From Crossiella sp. SN42 (GTDB lineage Bacteria > Actinomycetota > Actinomycetes > Mycobacteriales > Pseudonocardiaceae), in contig NZ_JAMHIV010000001.1 of assembly GCF_023897065.1 (NCBI RefSeq), positions 186,001-250,000 of the forward strand: DNA of 64,000 nucleotides. Direction: 5' to 3'. The notes beneath the pieces are model-generated. The model searched no databases. It was not told where the DNA came from and saw nothing but the letters and a program-made list of their open reading frames with translations. Shown here in pieces: positions 54,635 through 63,520 of this stretch. How positions within the stretch are numbered: the first letter of the stretch is position 1; every line of letters begins with the position of its first letter. The translations under genes and the position numbers were made by a program.

Positions 54635-55996
54635 ATGTACACGGTCACCAACCCGGCTACGGGCGAAGTGCTCGAGCAGGTCCCGAACGCGACCGACGAG
54701 GAGGTGCGCGCCGACATCGAGCGGGTTCACCGCGGCTTCGCGCACTGGCGGCTCCGGCCGGTGCAGGAGCGAGCCGCGATCGTGCTGCGGGCGGCGGAGC
54801 TGTTCGCCGAGCGGGCAGGCGAACTGGCCGAGATCATGACGCTGGAGATGGGCAAGCGGATCAGCGAGGGCCGCGGCGAGATCGGCGTGGTCGCCGACAT
54901 CTTCACCTACTACGGCGAGCAGGGTCCCGCGCTCGTCGCCGATGAGCCGCTGAAGATCCGGGGCGGCCAGGCGGTGATCACCAAGGAGCCGCTGGGCGCG
55001 CTGCTGGGTGTCATGCCGTGGAACTTCCCCTGCTACCAGGTGGCCCGGTTCGTCGCGCCGAACCTGGTGCTGGGCAACACCATCCTGCTCAAGCACGCCT
55101 CCATCTGCCCGCGGTCGGCGCGGGCCATCGAGCAGGTCCTGCGGGACGCGGGCGTCCCGGACGACGTGTACGTCAACACCCTGGCATCCAGCAGGCAGGT
55201 GCCCTCGATCCTGGCCGACCCGCGGATCCAGGGCGTGTCCCTGACCGGCAGTGAGGCGGCGGGCATCTCGGTGGCCGCGGAGGCAGGCCGGAACCTGAAG
55301 AAGGCGGTGCTGGAGCTGGGCGGCTCCGACCCACTGATCGTGCTGGACACCGACGACCTGGACGCGACCGTGCAGGCCACCGCCACGGCCCGGATGCGCA
55401 ACTGCGGCCAGTCCTGCAACGCGCCCAAGCGCATGATCGTCATGGCCGATATCTACGAGGACTTCGTGGACCGGATGACCAAGCGGGTGGCCGAGTTCTA
55501 CCTGCCGGGCGATCCGGCGGACCCGGCCACCAAGCTGCCGCCGCTGGCCTCGGTGGCCGCGGCGGACGAGGTGGCCGAGCAGGTCGAGCGGGCGGTCCGG
55601 CAGGGCGCCACGCTGCGCACCGGCGGCCGCCGGGTGGACGGGCCGGGCGCCTACCTGGAGGCGACCGTGCTGACCGATGTCACGCCGGAGATGGACGCCT
55701 ACCGGGAGGAGATCTTCGGCCCGGTGGTGCTGGTGTTCAAGGCCGGGACCGAGGAGGAGGCGATCGCGATCGCCAACGACTCGCCGTTCGGCCTGGGCGC
55801 GAGCGTGTGGGGCACCGATCCGGAGCGGTTGCGCCGGGTGGCCGCGCGGATCGAGGCCGGCATGGTCTACCTCAACAGCGCCGGTGGGTCGCAGGCGGAC
55901 CTGCCCTTCGGTGGCATCAAGCGGTCCGGGATGGGCCGCGAGCTGGGGCCGGCCGGGATCGAGGAGTTCATGAACAAGAAGTCGATCCGGCTGTAG
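54635..55996 (+). CDS. Aldehyde dehydrogenase, succinate-semialdehyde-type
   Basis: A 453-aa NAD(P)-dependent aldehyde dehydrogenase. It has the early MPWNFP motif, the catalytic Glu in [11 protein letters not shown], the nucleophile C261 in GQSCNAPKR and the C-terminal [10 protein letters not shown]. The sequence is closest in style to bacterial succinate-semialdehyde dehydrogenases of the NAD-dependent type, but the substrate range is broad in the family. The start ATG 54635 gives normal length. A strong hairpin follows the gene. The physiological substrate is not fixed by context. Confidence 0.86.
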   Translation: MYTVTNPATGEVLEQVPNATDEEVRADIERVHRGFAHWRLRPVQERAAIVLRAAELFAERAGELAEIMTLEMGKRISEGRGEIGVVADIFTYYGEQGPALVADEPLKIRGGQAVITKEPLGALLGVMPWNFPCYQVARFVAPNLVLGNTILLKHASICPRSARAIEQVLRDAGVPDDVYVNTLASSRQVPSILADPRIQGVSLTGSEAAGISVAAEAGRNLKKAVLELGGSDPLIVLDTDDLDATVQATATARMRNCGQSCNAPKRMIVMADIYEDFVDRMTKRVAEFYLPGDPADPATKLPPLASVAAADEVAEQVERAVRQGATLRTGGRRVDGPGAYLEATVLTDVTPEMDAYREEIFGPVVLVFKAGTEEEAIAIANDSPFGLGASVWGTDPERLRRVAARIEAGMVYLNSAGGSQADLPFGGIKRSGMGRELGPAGIEEFMNKKSIRL

Positions 55997-56002
55997 TGCG
56001 GC

Positions 56003-56037
56003 CCGTCGCCGGGCGGGCGGTGCTCGCCCGGCGACGG
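56003..56037. terminator. Bidirectional terminator between ALDH and GH29 genes
   Basis: CCGTCGCCGGGCG (56003-56015) pairs perfectly with CGCCCGGCGACGG (56025-56037) around a 9-base loop, between the convergent ALDH and GH29 genes. Confidence 0.8.
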
Positions 56038-56044
56038 TGCCCGC

Positions 56045-57889
56045 TCATCCTCTCGGCTTGAGCCAGGCCGCCGGGATGACCTGCTGGCCGAGGTACGGAC
56101 TGGCCCACAACAGTTTCATCGCCGCGATGCCGCTGTTCTGCTTGTGCTCCAAGGTGATCTGGTGCGCGGTACCGGCGGTCAGGTGGATCCGGCCGAGGCG
56201 GACGTAGGAGTTGGGCACGGTCTGCTTGTAGCTCTTCTCGTACCTGGTCTGCGCGCCGATCAGCTCGGTGCCGTTGACGGTCAGGCGGACCGCGTCCGGG
56301 GAGACCGCGATGAACTCGTAGGTCGCGGTGGTGGGCACGGTGATGGTGCCGCTCCAGCGGGCGGAGTGGGTCCCTGCCGGGATCTCCGGCGCGGGTGAGC
56401 CGAGCAGCCGCCAGTCGTAGTTGACCGACGGGTCGGTCCGGGTGACCGCGGGTGCGCCGTGCAGGTCGGGGTTGGTCCAGAACTCGGCGGTCAGGCCGGT
56501 GCCGTCGCCGGGCTGGCTGGTCGCGGGCTGTTCGATGGTGAGCTCGACGACCGTGGCGATGGGGTTGGTCTGCTTGCCGGTTGGCGTGATCCGCAGGCGG
56601 TCGCCGGTGTCGGTCACGGTGACCGGCTGGGCGCTGCCGAGGACCCTGGCGCTGGTGACCGAGAACGGGGCGGCCTTGGTCAGTTCGAGCGCGCTGCCCG
56701 CGGCGGGCCAGTCCCGGACGGCGGCGTAGAGCAGGTTCTCCGCGCGGGTGACCGTGCCCCAGGCCGGTCTGGCGACCAGGCCGGTGCCGCCCGCGCCGTA
56801 GATGGCCCTGCTGTGGCCCTTGCCCTGGATCCACTGGCCCACCTCGGTGAGCCGGGCGGCCGCGGCGGCCGGGATGCGGCCGTTGGCGTCGGGGCCGACG
56901 TTGAGCAGGTAGTTGCCGCCCTGGCTGGTCGCGGTGAGCAGGTGCCGGGTCAGCTCGCTGGCGGGCTTGAAGTCGGTGTCGTTCTTCGAGTAGCCCCAGG
57001 TTCCGTTGATGGACATGCAGGTCTCGGCGGGGACGCCGGTGACCGGCTGGTCCGGCAGGGTGTTCTCCGGGGTGGTGAAGTCACCGTCCAAATAGGACTG
57101 GGTGCCGCGGGCCCGGTTGTTGATGAGCAGCTTGGGGTCGAGCTCACGCAGGTAGGGTTCGATGACCAGGCCGTCCTGTTCGGTCCAGCCGGAGTTGCTG
57201 CGGCCCGAGCCGTCCAGCCAGAGCATCTTGGGCCGGTAGCCGGTGACGAGTTCCTTGAGCTGGGCCTTCATTCGCTCCAGGTACTTCGGCCGGGTGGCCG
57301 GATCGGCGTAGTCGGGGTCGTGCAGGTCCCAGGCGCCGTAGTACAGGGCGAGGTCCAGGCCGTGTTTTTCGGTGGCCTGCTTGAGTTCGGCGATCAGGTC
57401 GCGGGTGCGGTCGAAGGCGGACATCTCGCGCAGGTTGAAGGTGTTCACCTTGGTGGGCCACATCGCGTAGCCGTCGTGGTGCTTGGCGGTGAAGACCACG
57501 TAGCGCTGTCCGGCCGCCTTGGCCAGCCGCACGATCGCGTCCGCGTCGAACCCGGCCGGGTTGAACTTGCGGGCGTGTTCCTCGTAGACCTCGGTGGACA
57601 GGCCGCACTTGTTCCAGATGTGCTCGGCGTGGTCGGGTTCGCAGGTGCTGCCGTCGGGGAAGGTGTGCACGCCCTCGAACTGGGTGTAGGCGCCCAGGTG
57701 CAGGAACAGGCCGAAGCGGTCGGTCCGCCACCACCGGGCGCGCAGCGAGGTGAACGGGTCGTCGACCACGAAGTTGGTGCCTGGCCCCGGTTGCGCGGCC
57801 GGGCGGGCCTGTGCGGGGGCGCTGAGCACGGTGAGGACGGCGGCGAGGGCGAGCGCGGCGGCCGACCACCGGTGCGGGCTCCTGCTCAT
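56045..57889 (-). CDS. Secreted GH29 alpha-L-fucosidase with PA14 module
   Basis: A 614-aa exported enzyme with a signal peptide (about 1-29), a GH29 barrel (about 45-340) and a C-terminal PA14-like beta-barrel (about 470-614). The barrel shows RFGLFLHLGAY near the substrate pocket, FTAKHHDGYAMWP and the nucleophile D226 in MLWLDGSG. PA14 domains bind glycans. It differs from the GH29 at 32489, which has lectin rather than PA14 modules. ATG 57889 overlaps the MFS stop, so it is cotranslated with the transporter in an operon that starts with a sulfatase. Confidence 0.88.
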   Translation of the reverse strand: MSRSPHRWSAAALALAAVLTVLSAPAQARPAAQPGPGTNFVVDDPFTSLRARWWRTDRFGLFLHLGAYTQFEGVHTFPDGSTCEPDHAEHIWNKCGLSTEVYEEHARKFNPAGFDADAIVRLAKAAGQRYVVFTAKHHDGYAMWPTKVNTFNLREMSAFDRTRDLIAELKQATEKHGLDLALYYGAWDLHDPDYADPATRPKYLERMKAQLKELVTGYRPKMLWLDGSGRSNSGWTEQDGLVIEPYLRELDPKLLINNRARGTQSYLDGDFTTPENTLPDQPVTGVPAETCMSINGTWGYSKNDTDFKPASELTRHLLTATSQGGNYLLNVGPDANGRIPAAAAARLTEVGQWIQGKGHSRAIYGAGGTGLVARPAWGTVTRAENLLYAAVRDWPAAGSALELTKAAPFSVTSARVLGSAQPVTVTDTGDRLRITPTGKQTNPIATVVELTIEQPATSQPGDGTGLTAEFWTNPDLHGAPAVTRTDPSVNYDWRLLGSPAPEIPAGTHSARWSGTITVPTTATYEFIAVSPDAVRLTVNGTELIGAQTRYEKSYKQTVPNSYVRLGRIHLTAGTAHQITLEHKQNSGIAAMKLLWASPYLGQQVIPAAWLKPRG

Positions 57890-59133
57890 GGTTGTCTCCT
57901 GGTCAGTTCGGCCTCGATGGACTCAAGGCTGCGGTTGCGGGTTTCCGGGATCTTGAGCAGCAGGCCGAGGATCAGGCCCGCGGTCATCACGGCGGCCAGC
58001 AGCAGGGTCATGTCCCGCCAGCCGAGCGCGGCCAGCAGCGGCGGGAAGGCCAGCACCGCGAGGAAGCCGCCCGCCTTGCCGCTGGCCGAGGACAGGCTCT
58101 GCGCGGTGCCGCGCACCAGGGTCGGGAACGGCTCCACCGACAGCGCGAACAGCGCCATCGCCAGCACTTGCAGCGGCAGCGCGGACACCATGATCATGAC
58201 GAACATGGTGGTGGCCTGGCCGTCGCTGATCGCGGCCAGCGCGAAAGTCAGCACGGTGGGGATCGCCCAGCACCACAGGATGATCGGGCGCCGGCCGATC
58301 CGGTCCAGGTAGCGCACCCCGGCCAGCGCGGCCAGCGTGTTGACCACGTTCACCGCGGTGCTCAGCCACAATGAGACGGTCACCCCGGACAGGCCGATCT
58401 CGTTGAGAAACGTTGGCGTGTAGAGGTTGTAGCCCGCGCCGCGCACGGTGACCAGGAACCAGAACAGGCAGGAGAACACCAGCGCGGCCCGGATGCCCGG
58501 CGACAGTAAGGTGCGCAGCGGCCGGGTGGCGGCGGCGGGTCGCTGGGCGGCGACCCAGGAGGTGCTCTCCGGGATGCGCCGCCGCATGATCAGCACCACC
58601 ACGGCGAGCACGATCGCGCTGCCCAGCATCCACCGCCAGGAGTCCGCGCCGAACAAGGCGTACAGGCCGATCCCGGCCAGTCCGGAGGCCGCGGCCCCGG
58701 CGAACCAGAACACCTGCATCAGCCCGGTCAGCGCGCCCCGCCGGTGCGCGGGCGCGGACTCGGCGATCAGCGTGGTGCTGACCGGCAGGTCCGCGCCGAT
58801 GCCGAGGCCGACGATCGCGCGACCGGCGATGAGCATCAACGGGGTGACCGCCAGCGCGGAGACCAGCGAGCCGATCACGAACAGCACCAGCACGAAGGTG
58901 AACGCGCCCGCCCGGCCGATCCGGTCGGTGAGCCTGCCGAAGACCAGCGAGCCGGCCACCATGCCGGCGAAGGCGATCGCGCCGACCCAGCCGATCTGCG
59001 CGGCGGAGAGCTGGAGCTCGACCTTGATGAACAGCAGCGCACCCGAGATGATCATCAGGTCGTAGCCGTCCAGGAACGCGCCGAGCAGGGCCACCAGGAT
59101 GGTGTAGTTGCGGCGCGGCGGGTCAGCAGTCAC
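57886..59133 (-). CDS. MFS sugar-type transporter
   Basis: A 415-aa major facilitator, start GTG 59133 with GGAGG, overlapping the sulfatase end by 11 bases. The sugar-porter signature loops are visible: GRLTDRIGRAG, a GADLPVSTTLIAE segment in helix 5, and the C-terminal PETRNRSLESIE, which resembles the PETKG motif of sugar transporters. Twelve helices are predicted. Its position between a sulfatase and a fucosidase gene suggests uptake of fucose or a sulfated fucose-containing sugar. Confidence 0.85.
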   Translation of the reverse strand: MTADPPRRNYTILVALLGAFLDGYDLMIISGALLFIKVELQLSAAQIGWVGAIAFAGMVAGSLVFGRLTDRIGRAGAFTFVLVLFVIGSLVSALAVTPLMLIAGRAIVGLGIGADLPVSTTLIAESAPAHRRGALTGLMQVFWFAGAAASGLAGIGLYALFGADSWRWMLGSAIVLAVVVLIMRRRIPESTSWVAAQRPAAATRPLRTLLSPGIRAALVFSCLFWFLVTVRGAGYNLYTPTFLNEIGLSGVTVSLWLSTAVNVVNTLAALAGVRYLDRIGRRPIILWCWAIPTVLTFALAAISDGQATTMFVMIMVSALPLQVLAMALFALSVEPFPTLVRGTAQSLSSASGKAGGFLAVLAFPPLLAALGWRDMTLLLAAVMTAGLILGLLLKIPETRNRSLESIEAELTRRQP

Positions 59134-60514
59134 GAATGGACCTCCGGTCTTGTTCCACGTCCTCGAACCAGGCGCCGAGTTCCGCTTCCATCCGGACGAC
59201 GAGCGCGGGGTGCCGGGCGGCCAGGTCGTGTTCCTCGCCGGGGTCGGCGAGCAGGTCGAACAGCTGCGGGCGCGGGGGTTCGCCGCAGTCGGGCGGTTCG
59301 GGCAGGGCAGCCTCCAGCGCATGGGGATATCGCTCCGGATGTCGTTTGAGGTCGGCGTCGAGGTCGAGCTCGCTGGCGGGCAGGCCCATCGCGGCAGCCA
59401 GCGCGGGCCGCACGAGCTTCCAGCGCCCGTCCCGCATGGCCGCGTTGCAGTGCCCCAGTGGCCGCAACCGGTTCCACTGCCAGAACCGGGCGGGCTGGTC
59501 GGCCACAGCCTGCCCGCGCAACGAATCGGCGAGGTCGATCCCGTCCAGCCGCACGCCCTCGGGCAGCTGTGCCCCGGCCAGCGCGACCAGGGTCGGGAAC
59601 CAGTCGGTGAAGTGCGCGAACACATCCGACCGCACCCCGCCGGGCAGGCCGTCCGGCCAGCTGAGCAGCAGGGGCACCCGGATACCGCCCTCGTGCACCG
59701 ACTCCTTGGCCCCGGCCAGGCCGCAGTTGTGCCGCCGGGTGGACTCCTCGCCGACGCCGTCGAGCTGCGGGCCGTTGTCGCTGGAGAACAGGAAGATCGT
59801 GTTGTCCGCGAGGCCGAGCGTGCTCAGCTCCTCGCGCAGGGTGGCGATGCCGTGGTCGAGCTGGTGGATCATCGCGTAGATGGTGGCCACCGCTCGGCTG
59901 CGGCCCGGCTGGGTGAACTGCTCGACGAGGGGTTGCGGGGCCTGGAACGGGAAGTGCGGGGCGTTGTAGGCCACGTGCAGGAAGAACGGTTCGCCGCGGT
60001 GGCGGCGCAGGAAGCTGATTGCTTCGGCGGTGATCACGTCGGTGAGGTGCCTGCCGTCAGCGGTGAACGGGACGCCGTTGCGTTCCAGCCGCCACTGCCA
60101 GTAGTCCTGCCAGCCGCCGCGGAAGCCGGTGAACTCGGCGAAACCGCGCCGGTTCGGGTGGTAGCGCTCGTCCAGCGCGCCGTTGTGCCACTTGCCGACC
60201 AGGCCGGTGCGGTAGCCCGCCGCGGCCAGCGAGTCGGCCAGGGTGCGCTCGCGCAGGGCCAGCCGGTCCAGGCCGCGCAGTTCCAGGGTGTCGATCGCGC
60301 CGGTGCGGTGCGGGTACCGACCGGTCAGCAGAGCGGCCCTGGCGGGCGCGCACACCGGGGCGGCCGAGTAGTGCTGGGTGAGCGCGATGCCCTCGGCGCA
60401 CAGCTGGTCCAGCGCGGTGGTGCGGGAGGCGTGGCCGTTGCAGTGGCCGAGGTCGCCGTAACCGAGGTCGTCGGCCAGGACCAGGACGATGTTGGGGCGC
60501 TGCGCTGCGGGCAT
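59123..60514 (-). CDS. Type I formylglycine-dependent sulfatase
   Basis: A 463-aa alkaline-phosphatase-superfamily sulfatase. Metal ligands are in VLADDLGYGDLG, the signature is C55-A-P-A-R59, and FSSDNGPQ and KWHNGALDERYHPNRRGF lie downstream. The CxPxR cysteine must be oxidised to formylglycine to work, and a genuine formylglycine-generating enzyme gene lies nearby at 61780. It removes sulfate esters from sugars or aryl compounds. No signal peptide is evident, so it may act on imported oligosaccharides in the cytosol. It is the first gene of the operon. Confidence 0.92.
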   Translation of the reverse strand: MPAAQRPNIVLVLADDLGYGDLGHCNGHASRTTALDQLCAEGIALTQHYSAAPVCAPARAALLTGRYPHRTGAIDTLELRGLDRLALRERTLADSLAAAGYRTGLVGKWHNGALDERYHPNRRGFAEFTGFRGGWQDYWQWRLERNGVPFTADGRHLTDVITAEAISFLRRHRGEPFFLHVAYNAPHFPFQAPQPLVEQFTQPGRSRAVATIYAMIHQLDHGIATLREELSTLGLADNTIFLFSSDNGPQLDGVGEESTRRHNCGLAGAKESVHEGGIRVPLLLSWPDGLPGGVRSDVFAHFTDWFPTLVALAGAQLPEGVRLDGIDLADSLRGQAVADQPARFWQWNRLRPLGHCNAAMRDGRWKLVRPALAAAMGLPASELDLDADLKRHPERYPHALEAALPEPPDCGEPPRPQLFDLLADPGEEHDLAARHPALVVRMEAELGAWFEDVEQDRRSIRDC

Positions 60515-60568
60515 GGCGGAAGGCTAGGAACAACACCGGGCGGTGGCTACCGGCCCCGTGCTCTGGTT

Positions 60569-60587
60569 CGATAGGTGTCGCCTATGG
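60569..60587. promoter_or_regulatory. LysR-type operator of the sulfatase/FGE divergent promoter
   Basis: CGATAGGTGTCGCCTATGG contains the dyad ATAGG-N5-CCTAT (60571-60585). It lies between the divergent sulfatase and GHL15-FGE genes. The same sequence, with 16 of 19 bases matching, occurs at the start of the LysR gene at 63430. Two further direct copies of ATAGG follow at 60598 and 60619. Confidence 0.75.
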
Positions 60588-60658
60588 ACGGTCGGTGATA
60601 GGCGGCGGCGATCCAACGATAGGAGCCGGTCCGGCCGGGAAAAGTTACCCTCGCCTGC

Positions 60659-61783
60659 ATGTTGAGTCGCCGCACTCTGCTCAAGGCCGGCGCGTTCGCC
60701 CTGGCCTACCCCGGCCCGGCCCTGGCCTCGGCGCACTGGCGGACCGTGCCGGTGTACGGCCACCTCGGCAAGCGCACCGACTTCACCGCCGAGGACATCA
60801 GCTTCCTGGTCCGGCGGTACTCGGTGATCACCATCGAGAAGACCCAGGGCGCCAGCGTGCGCCAGGCCGCGGAACAGGCCAGCGCTCGTGCGCTGAACCA
60901 GCTCAAACAGCGGGAGCCGGCCCCGAAGGTCTACTACTACTGGAACAGCGCGGTGGCCTACCCGGAACACTATGCGGCACTGGCGGATCTGCCCCCGGCC
61001 TGGACCCTGAAGCAGACCGACGGACAGCCCTGGCAGCCGATCGCGAACAATGCGGACGCACTGGCCTACGACTTGTCCAGAAAGGACGTTCGGGACTGGT
61101 GGGTCGAGCAAGCGGTGACCCAGGTCAAGCGGGGCTATGACGGGATCTTCGTCGACGGCGTCAAGCGGTTCGCCATGGGCACGACCCGGCTGGCGAAGAT
61201 CGTCGGCGCGGAGAAGCAGCAGGCGGTCACCGCTGGCATCGGCAAGCTGGTCCCGGCCCTGCGCGCGGCCCTGCCCGCCGGAAAAGTGCTGCTGTGCAAC
61301 GGGGTCGAGCACCAGCCGAACGCCTGGCCGGACAGCGGGAAGAGCTTCCTCACGCACGCCGACGCCACCATGCTGGAGCACTTCGGCATCACCGGCCCCA
61401 AGCCCAACACGGCCGCGGAGATGGCCGCTCAGCTCGACCTTCTGTCCACAGTGGACTCCCAGTACGGGAAGTTCATCGCCTTCTGCGGCTGGCCGGACTC
61501 CGGCCGGTCGGCACCGCTGCCGTTGCAGGCGGGGATCACCTTCCCGCTGGCCTGTTTCCTGGTCGCCGCCGGTGCGCACAGCTACTTCCGCTACGGCAGC
61601 GGGTGGCGGGCCGAGGACGGTCCACTGGAGCCGTTCCCGGAGCTGGAGCGACCGCTCGGCCCGCCACAGGGACCCGCCGTGCGCGACGGCTACACCTACA
61701 CCCGGACCTTCGAGCACGCGCACGTCACGGTGGATCTGGCCGCGGTGACCGGCCGGATCGCCTGGACGCAGCCGCCGAGATGA
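60659..61783 (+). CDS. Secreted GHL15-like putative glycoside hydrolase
   Basis: A 374-aa protein with a Tat signal (LSRRTLLKAGAFALAYPGPALA) and a TIM-barrel-like domain resembling the hypothetical glycosidase family GHL15. Features are YYYWNSAVAYPEHYAAL, YDGIFVDGVKRFAMG (an Asp at a barrel strand end) and MLEHFGITGPKPN (a Glu candidate for catalysis). No biochemical activity is established for the family. Its stop overlaps the FGE start (ATGA). Its role in a sulfated-polysaccharide locus fits an outer glycosidase. Confidence 0.75.
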   Translation: MLSRRTLLKAGAFALAYPGPALASAHWRTVPVYGHLGKRTDFTAEDISFLVRRYSVITIEKTQGASVRQAAEQASARALNQLKQREPAPKVYYYWNSAVAYPEHYAALADLPPAWTLKQTDGQPWQPIANNADALAYDLSRKDVRDWWVEQAVTQVKRGYDGIFVDGVKRFAMGTTRLAKIVGAEKQQAVTAGIGKLVPALRAALPAGKVLLCNGVEHQPNAWPDSGKSFLTHADATMLEHFGITGPKPNTAAEMAAQLDLLSTVDSQYGKFIAFCGWPDSGRSAPLPLQAGITFPLACFLVAAGAHSYFRYGSGWRAEDGPLEPFPELERPLGPPQGPAVRDGYTYTRTFEHAHVTVDLAAVTGRIAWTQPPR

Positions 61784-62553
61784 CCATGGTCGAGCTGCCC
61801 GGCGGCCTGTTCTGGATGGGCGCTGAGGACGAAAACAGCAACCCGGTCCGCCAGGTCCGCCTGTCCCCCTTCGCCATCGACGCGCATCCGGTCACCAACG
61901 ACCAGTACGCCGAGTTCGCCGCCGCCACCGGCCATGTCACCGAGGCCGAACACTTCGGCTGGTCCTACGTCTTCGCCGGGTTCCTGCCGCACGCCGAGAC
62001 TCCGCGGGTCGCGGACGCCCCGTGGTGGCTCGCGGTCGAGCGGGCGTCCTGGCGCGCACCCGAGGGACCGGGCAGCGGACTGGCCGGGCGCGGCGACCAC
62101 CCGGTGGTGCACGTGTCCTGGCGGGACGCCGGGGCCTACGCCCGCTGGGCCGGCAAACGCCTGCCCACCGAGGCCGAATGGGAGTACGCGGCCCGCGGCG
62201 GACTCGACCGCCGCCGCTACCCGTGGGGCGATGAGCTGACCCCGGACGGCGTGCACCGCTGCAACATCTGGCAGGGCCGGTTCCCGGAGCACAACACCGC
62301 CGAGGACGGCTACCGCGGCACCTCCCCCGTGTTCGCCTTTCCGCCCAACGGTTTTGGGCTCTACGACACGGTCGGCAACGTGTGGGAGTGGTGCGCGGAC
62401 CAGTGGGCGGACGGCCGGGTCCTGCGCGGCGGCTCGCACCTGTGCCACCGCAGCTACTGCAACCGCTACCGGGTGGCCGCGCGCACCCGCAACACCCCGG
62501 ACAGCAGCTCCGGCCACCTCGGTTTCCGCTGCGCCCGCGACCGGGTCAGCTGA
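61780..62553 (+). CDS. Formylglycine-generating enzyme (sulfatase activator)
   Basis: A 257-aa FGE/SUMF1-family enzyme. The decisive motif is LCHRSYCNRYRVAARTRNT, with the active-site copper-binding cysteines C222 and C227 and the neighbouring serine intact. These are lost in the many FGE-fold proteins of other function. It also has PGGLFWMGAEDENSNP, LPTEAEWEYAARGG and GNVWEWCADQW. It oxidises the Cys of CxPxR in sulfatases to formylglycine, using oxygen and a copper ion. The sulfatase at 59123 has CAPAR and is the natural client. It is in one operon with the GHL15-like gene; its end overlaps the LysR gene end by 8 bases. Confidence 0.92.
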   Translation: MTMVELPGGLFWMGAEDENSNPVRQVRLSPFAIDAHPVTNDQYAEFAAATGHVTEAEHFGWSYVFAGFLPHAETPRVADAPWWLAVERASWRAPEGPGSGLAGRGDHPVVHVSWRDAGAYARWAGKRLPTEAEWEYAARGGLDRRRYPWGDELTPDGVHRCNIWQGRFPEHNTAEDGYRGTSPVFAFPPNGFGLYDTVGNVWEWCADQWADGRVLRGGSHLCHRSYCNRYRVAARTRNTPDSSSGHLGFRCARDRVS

Positions 62554-63430
62554 ACCGGGGCAGGCAGGCCAGGAAGGCGTCCACCACCGGGGTGTCGTGG
62601 TGCCAGTGCCGGTAGGCCAGGTGCAGCTGCGCGGTGATGTCGCTGGGGCGCAACGGAACCACCGTGGTGCCCTCCCGGCGCAGGGTGGCGTTGGACAGCG
62701 CCTGCACGCACACGCCCACCCCGGCGGCGACCAGTGCGAGCTGGGCCACCAGGCTGTCGCCGAGGCCCTCGATGGCCGGGGTGAACCCGTGCTGGTGGCA
62801 GGCGTCGGTGACCAGGTCGTGGAAGGACGGGCCGAGGTGGCGGGGCCAGCTGACGAAGGTCTCCTCGGCCAGCTCGGCCAGCCGCAGCTCGGCACGTCCG
62901 GCGAAGCGGTGGTCCGACGGCAGGTAGACCAGGAACGGCTCGGTGAGCAGCTGCCGGGTGACGATCGCGCGGTCCCCGGCGACCTGGCGCAGCACCGCGA
63001 TGTCCAGGGTGCCGTCCAGCAAACCGCGTTCCTGCGAGGCGCTGTCGCTGAACTGGCGCAGCTCCACGGTCACCTTGTCGTTGGCCTGCCGCAGCCGCCG
63101 GATGACGCCGGGCAGCGGGCCGTTGAGCCCGGCGCCCAGTGATCCGATGACCAGACGACCCAGTCGCCCCGCCTTCAGGTCGTGCACCGCGTCCACCGCG
63201 CGCTCAGCCTCGGCCAGCGTGCGGTGCGCGCCGCGCAGCAGCAGCTCGCCCGCCTCGGTGAGGGTGACGTGCCTGCTGGTCCGGTGCACCAGCGTGGTGG
63301 CCAGCTCGGTCTCCAGCTGTTGCAACTGCTGGCTCAGCGAGGGCTGGGCGATGCCGAGCCGGGCCGCCGCCCGGCCGAAGTGCAGCTCCTCGGCCAGCAC
63401 CACGAAGGACCGCAACTGACGAAATTCCAT
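62546..63430 (-). CDS. LysR-family regulator
   Basis: A 294-aa regulator. The N-terminal LysR HTH is RQLRSFVVLAEELHFGRAAARLG and SLSQQLQQLE, followed by the substrate-binding domain (LGRLVIGSLGAGLNGPLP, LLDGTLDIAVL, VAAGVGVCVQAL). It converges on the FGE gene. Its start codon lies inside a palindrome that repeats at the sulfatase/GHL15 divergent promoter. It therefore probably controls the whole sulfatase/FGE locus and itself. The effector is unknown; fucose or a sulfated sugar is a guess. Confidence 0.87.
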   Translation of the reverse strand: MEFRQLRSFVVLAEELHFGRAAARLGIAQPSLSQQLQQLETELATTLVHRTSRHVTLTEAGELLLRGAHRTLAEAERAVDAVHDLKAGRLGRLVIGSLGAGLNGPLPGVIRRLRQANDKVTVELRQFSDSASQERGLLDGTLDIAVLRQVAGDRAIVTRQLLTEPFLVYLPSDHRFAGRAELRLAELAEETFVSWPRHLGPSFHDLVTDACHQHGFTPAIEGLGDSLVAQLALVAAGVGVCVQALSNATLRREGTTVVPLRPSDITAQLHLAYRHWHHDTPVVDAFLACLPRFS

Positions 63431-63446
63431 AGGGAGCACCTATCGG
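63428..63446. promoter_or_regulatory. LysR-type operator overlapping the LysR start
   Basis: On the minus strand CGATAGGTGCTCCCTATGG contains ATAGG-N5-CCTAT (63443-63429) and overlaps the ATG of the LysR gene. It matches the site at 60569-60587 at 16 of 19 positions, with only the three central bases differing. Confidence 0.75.
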
Positions 63447-63520
63447 TTCACGGGTGCCGAATAGTAGACGCGACAGCTGTCCAAAGCCCAGACCCCATTT
63501 CGCGTGCTTGCCTGGTCCGC

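Noticed and set aside
56459-58312. 617-codon plus-strand frame across the GH29-PA14 and MFS genes
   Set aside because: It is antisense to two genes with clear motifs and overlapping starts, and it lacks its own domain signature.
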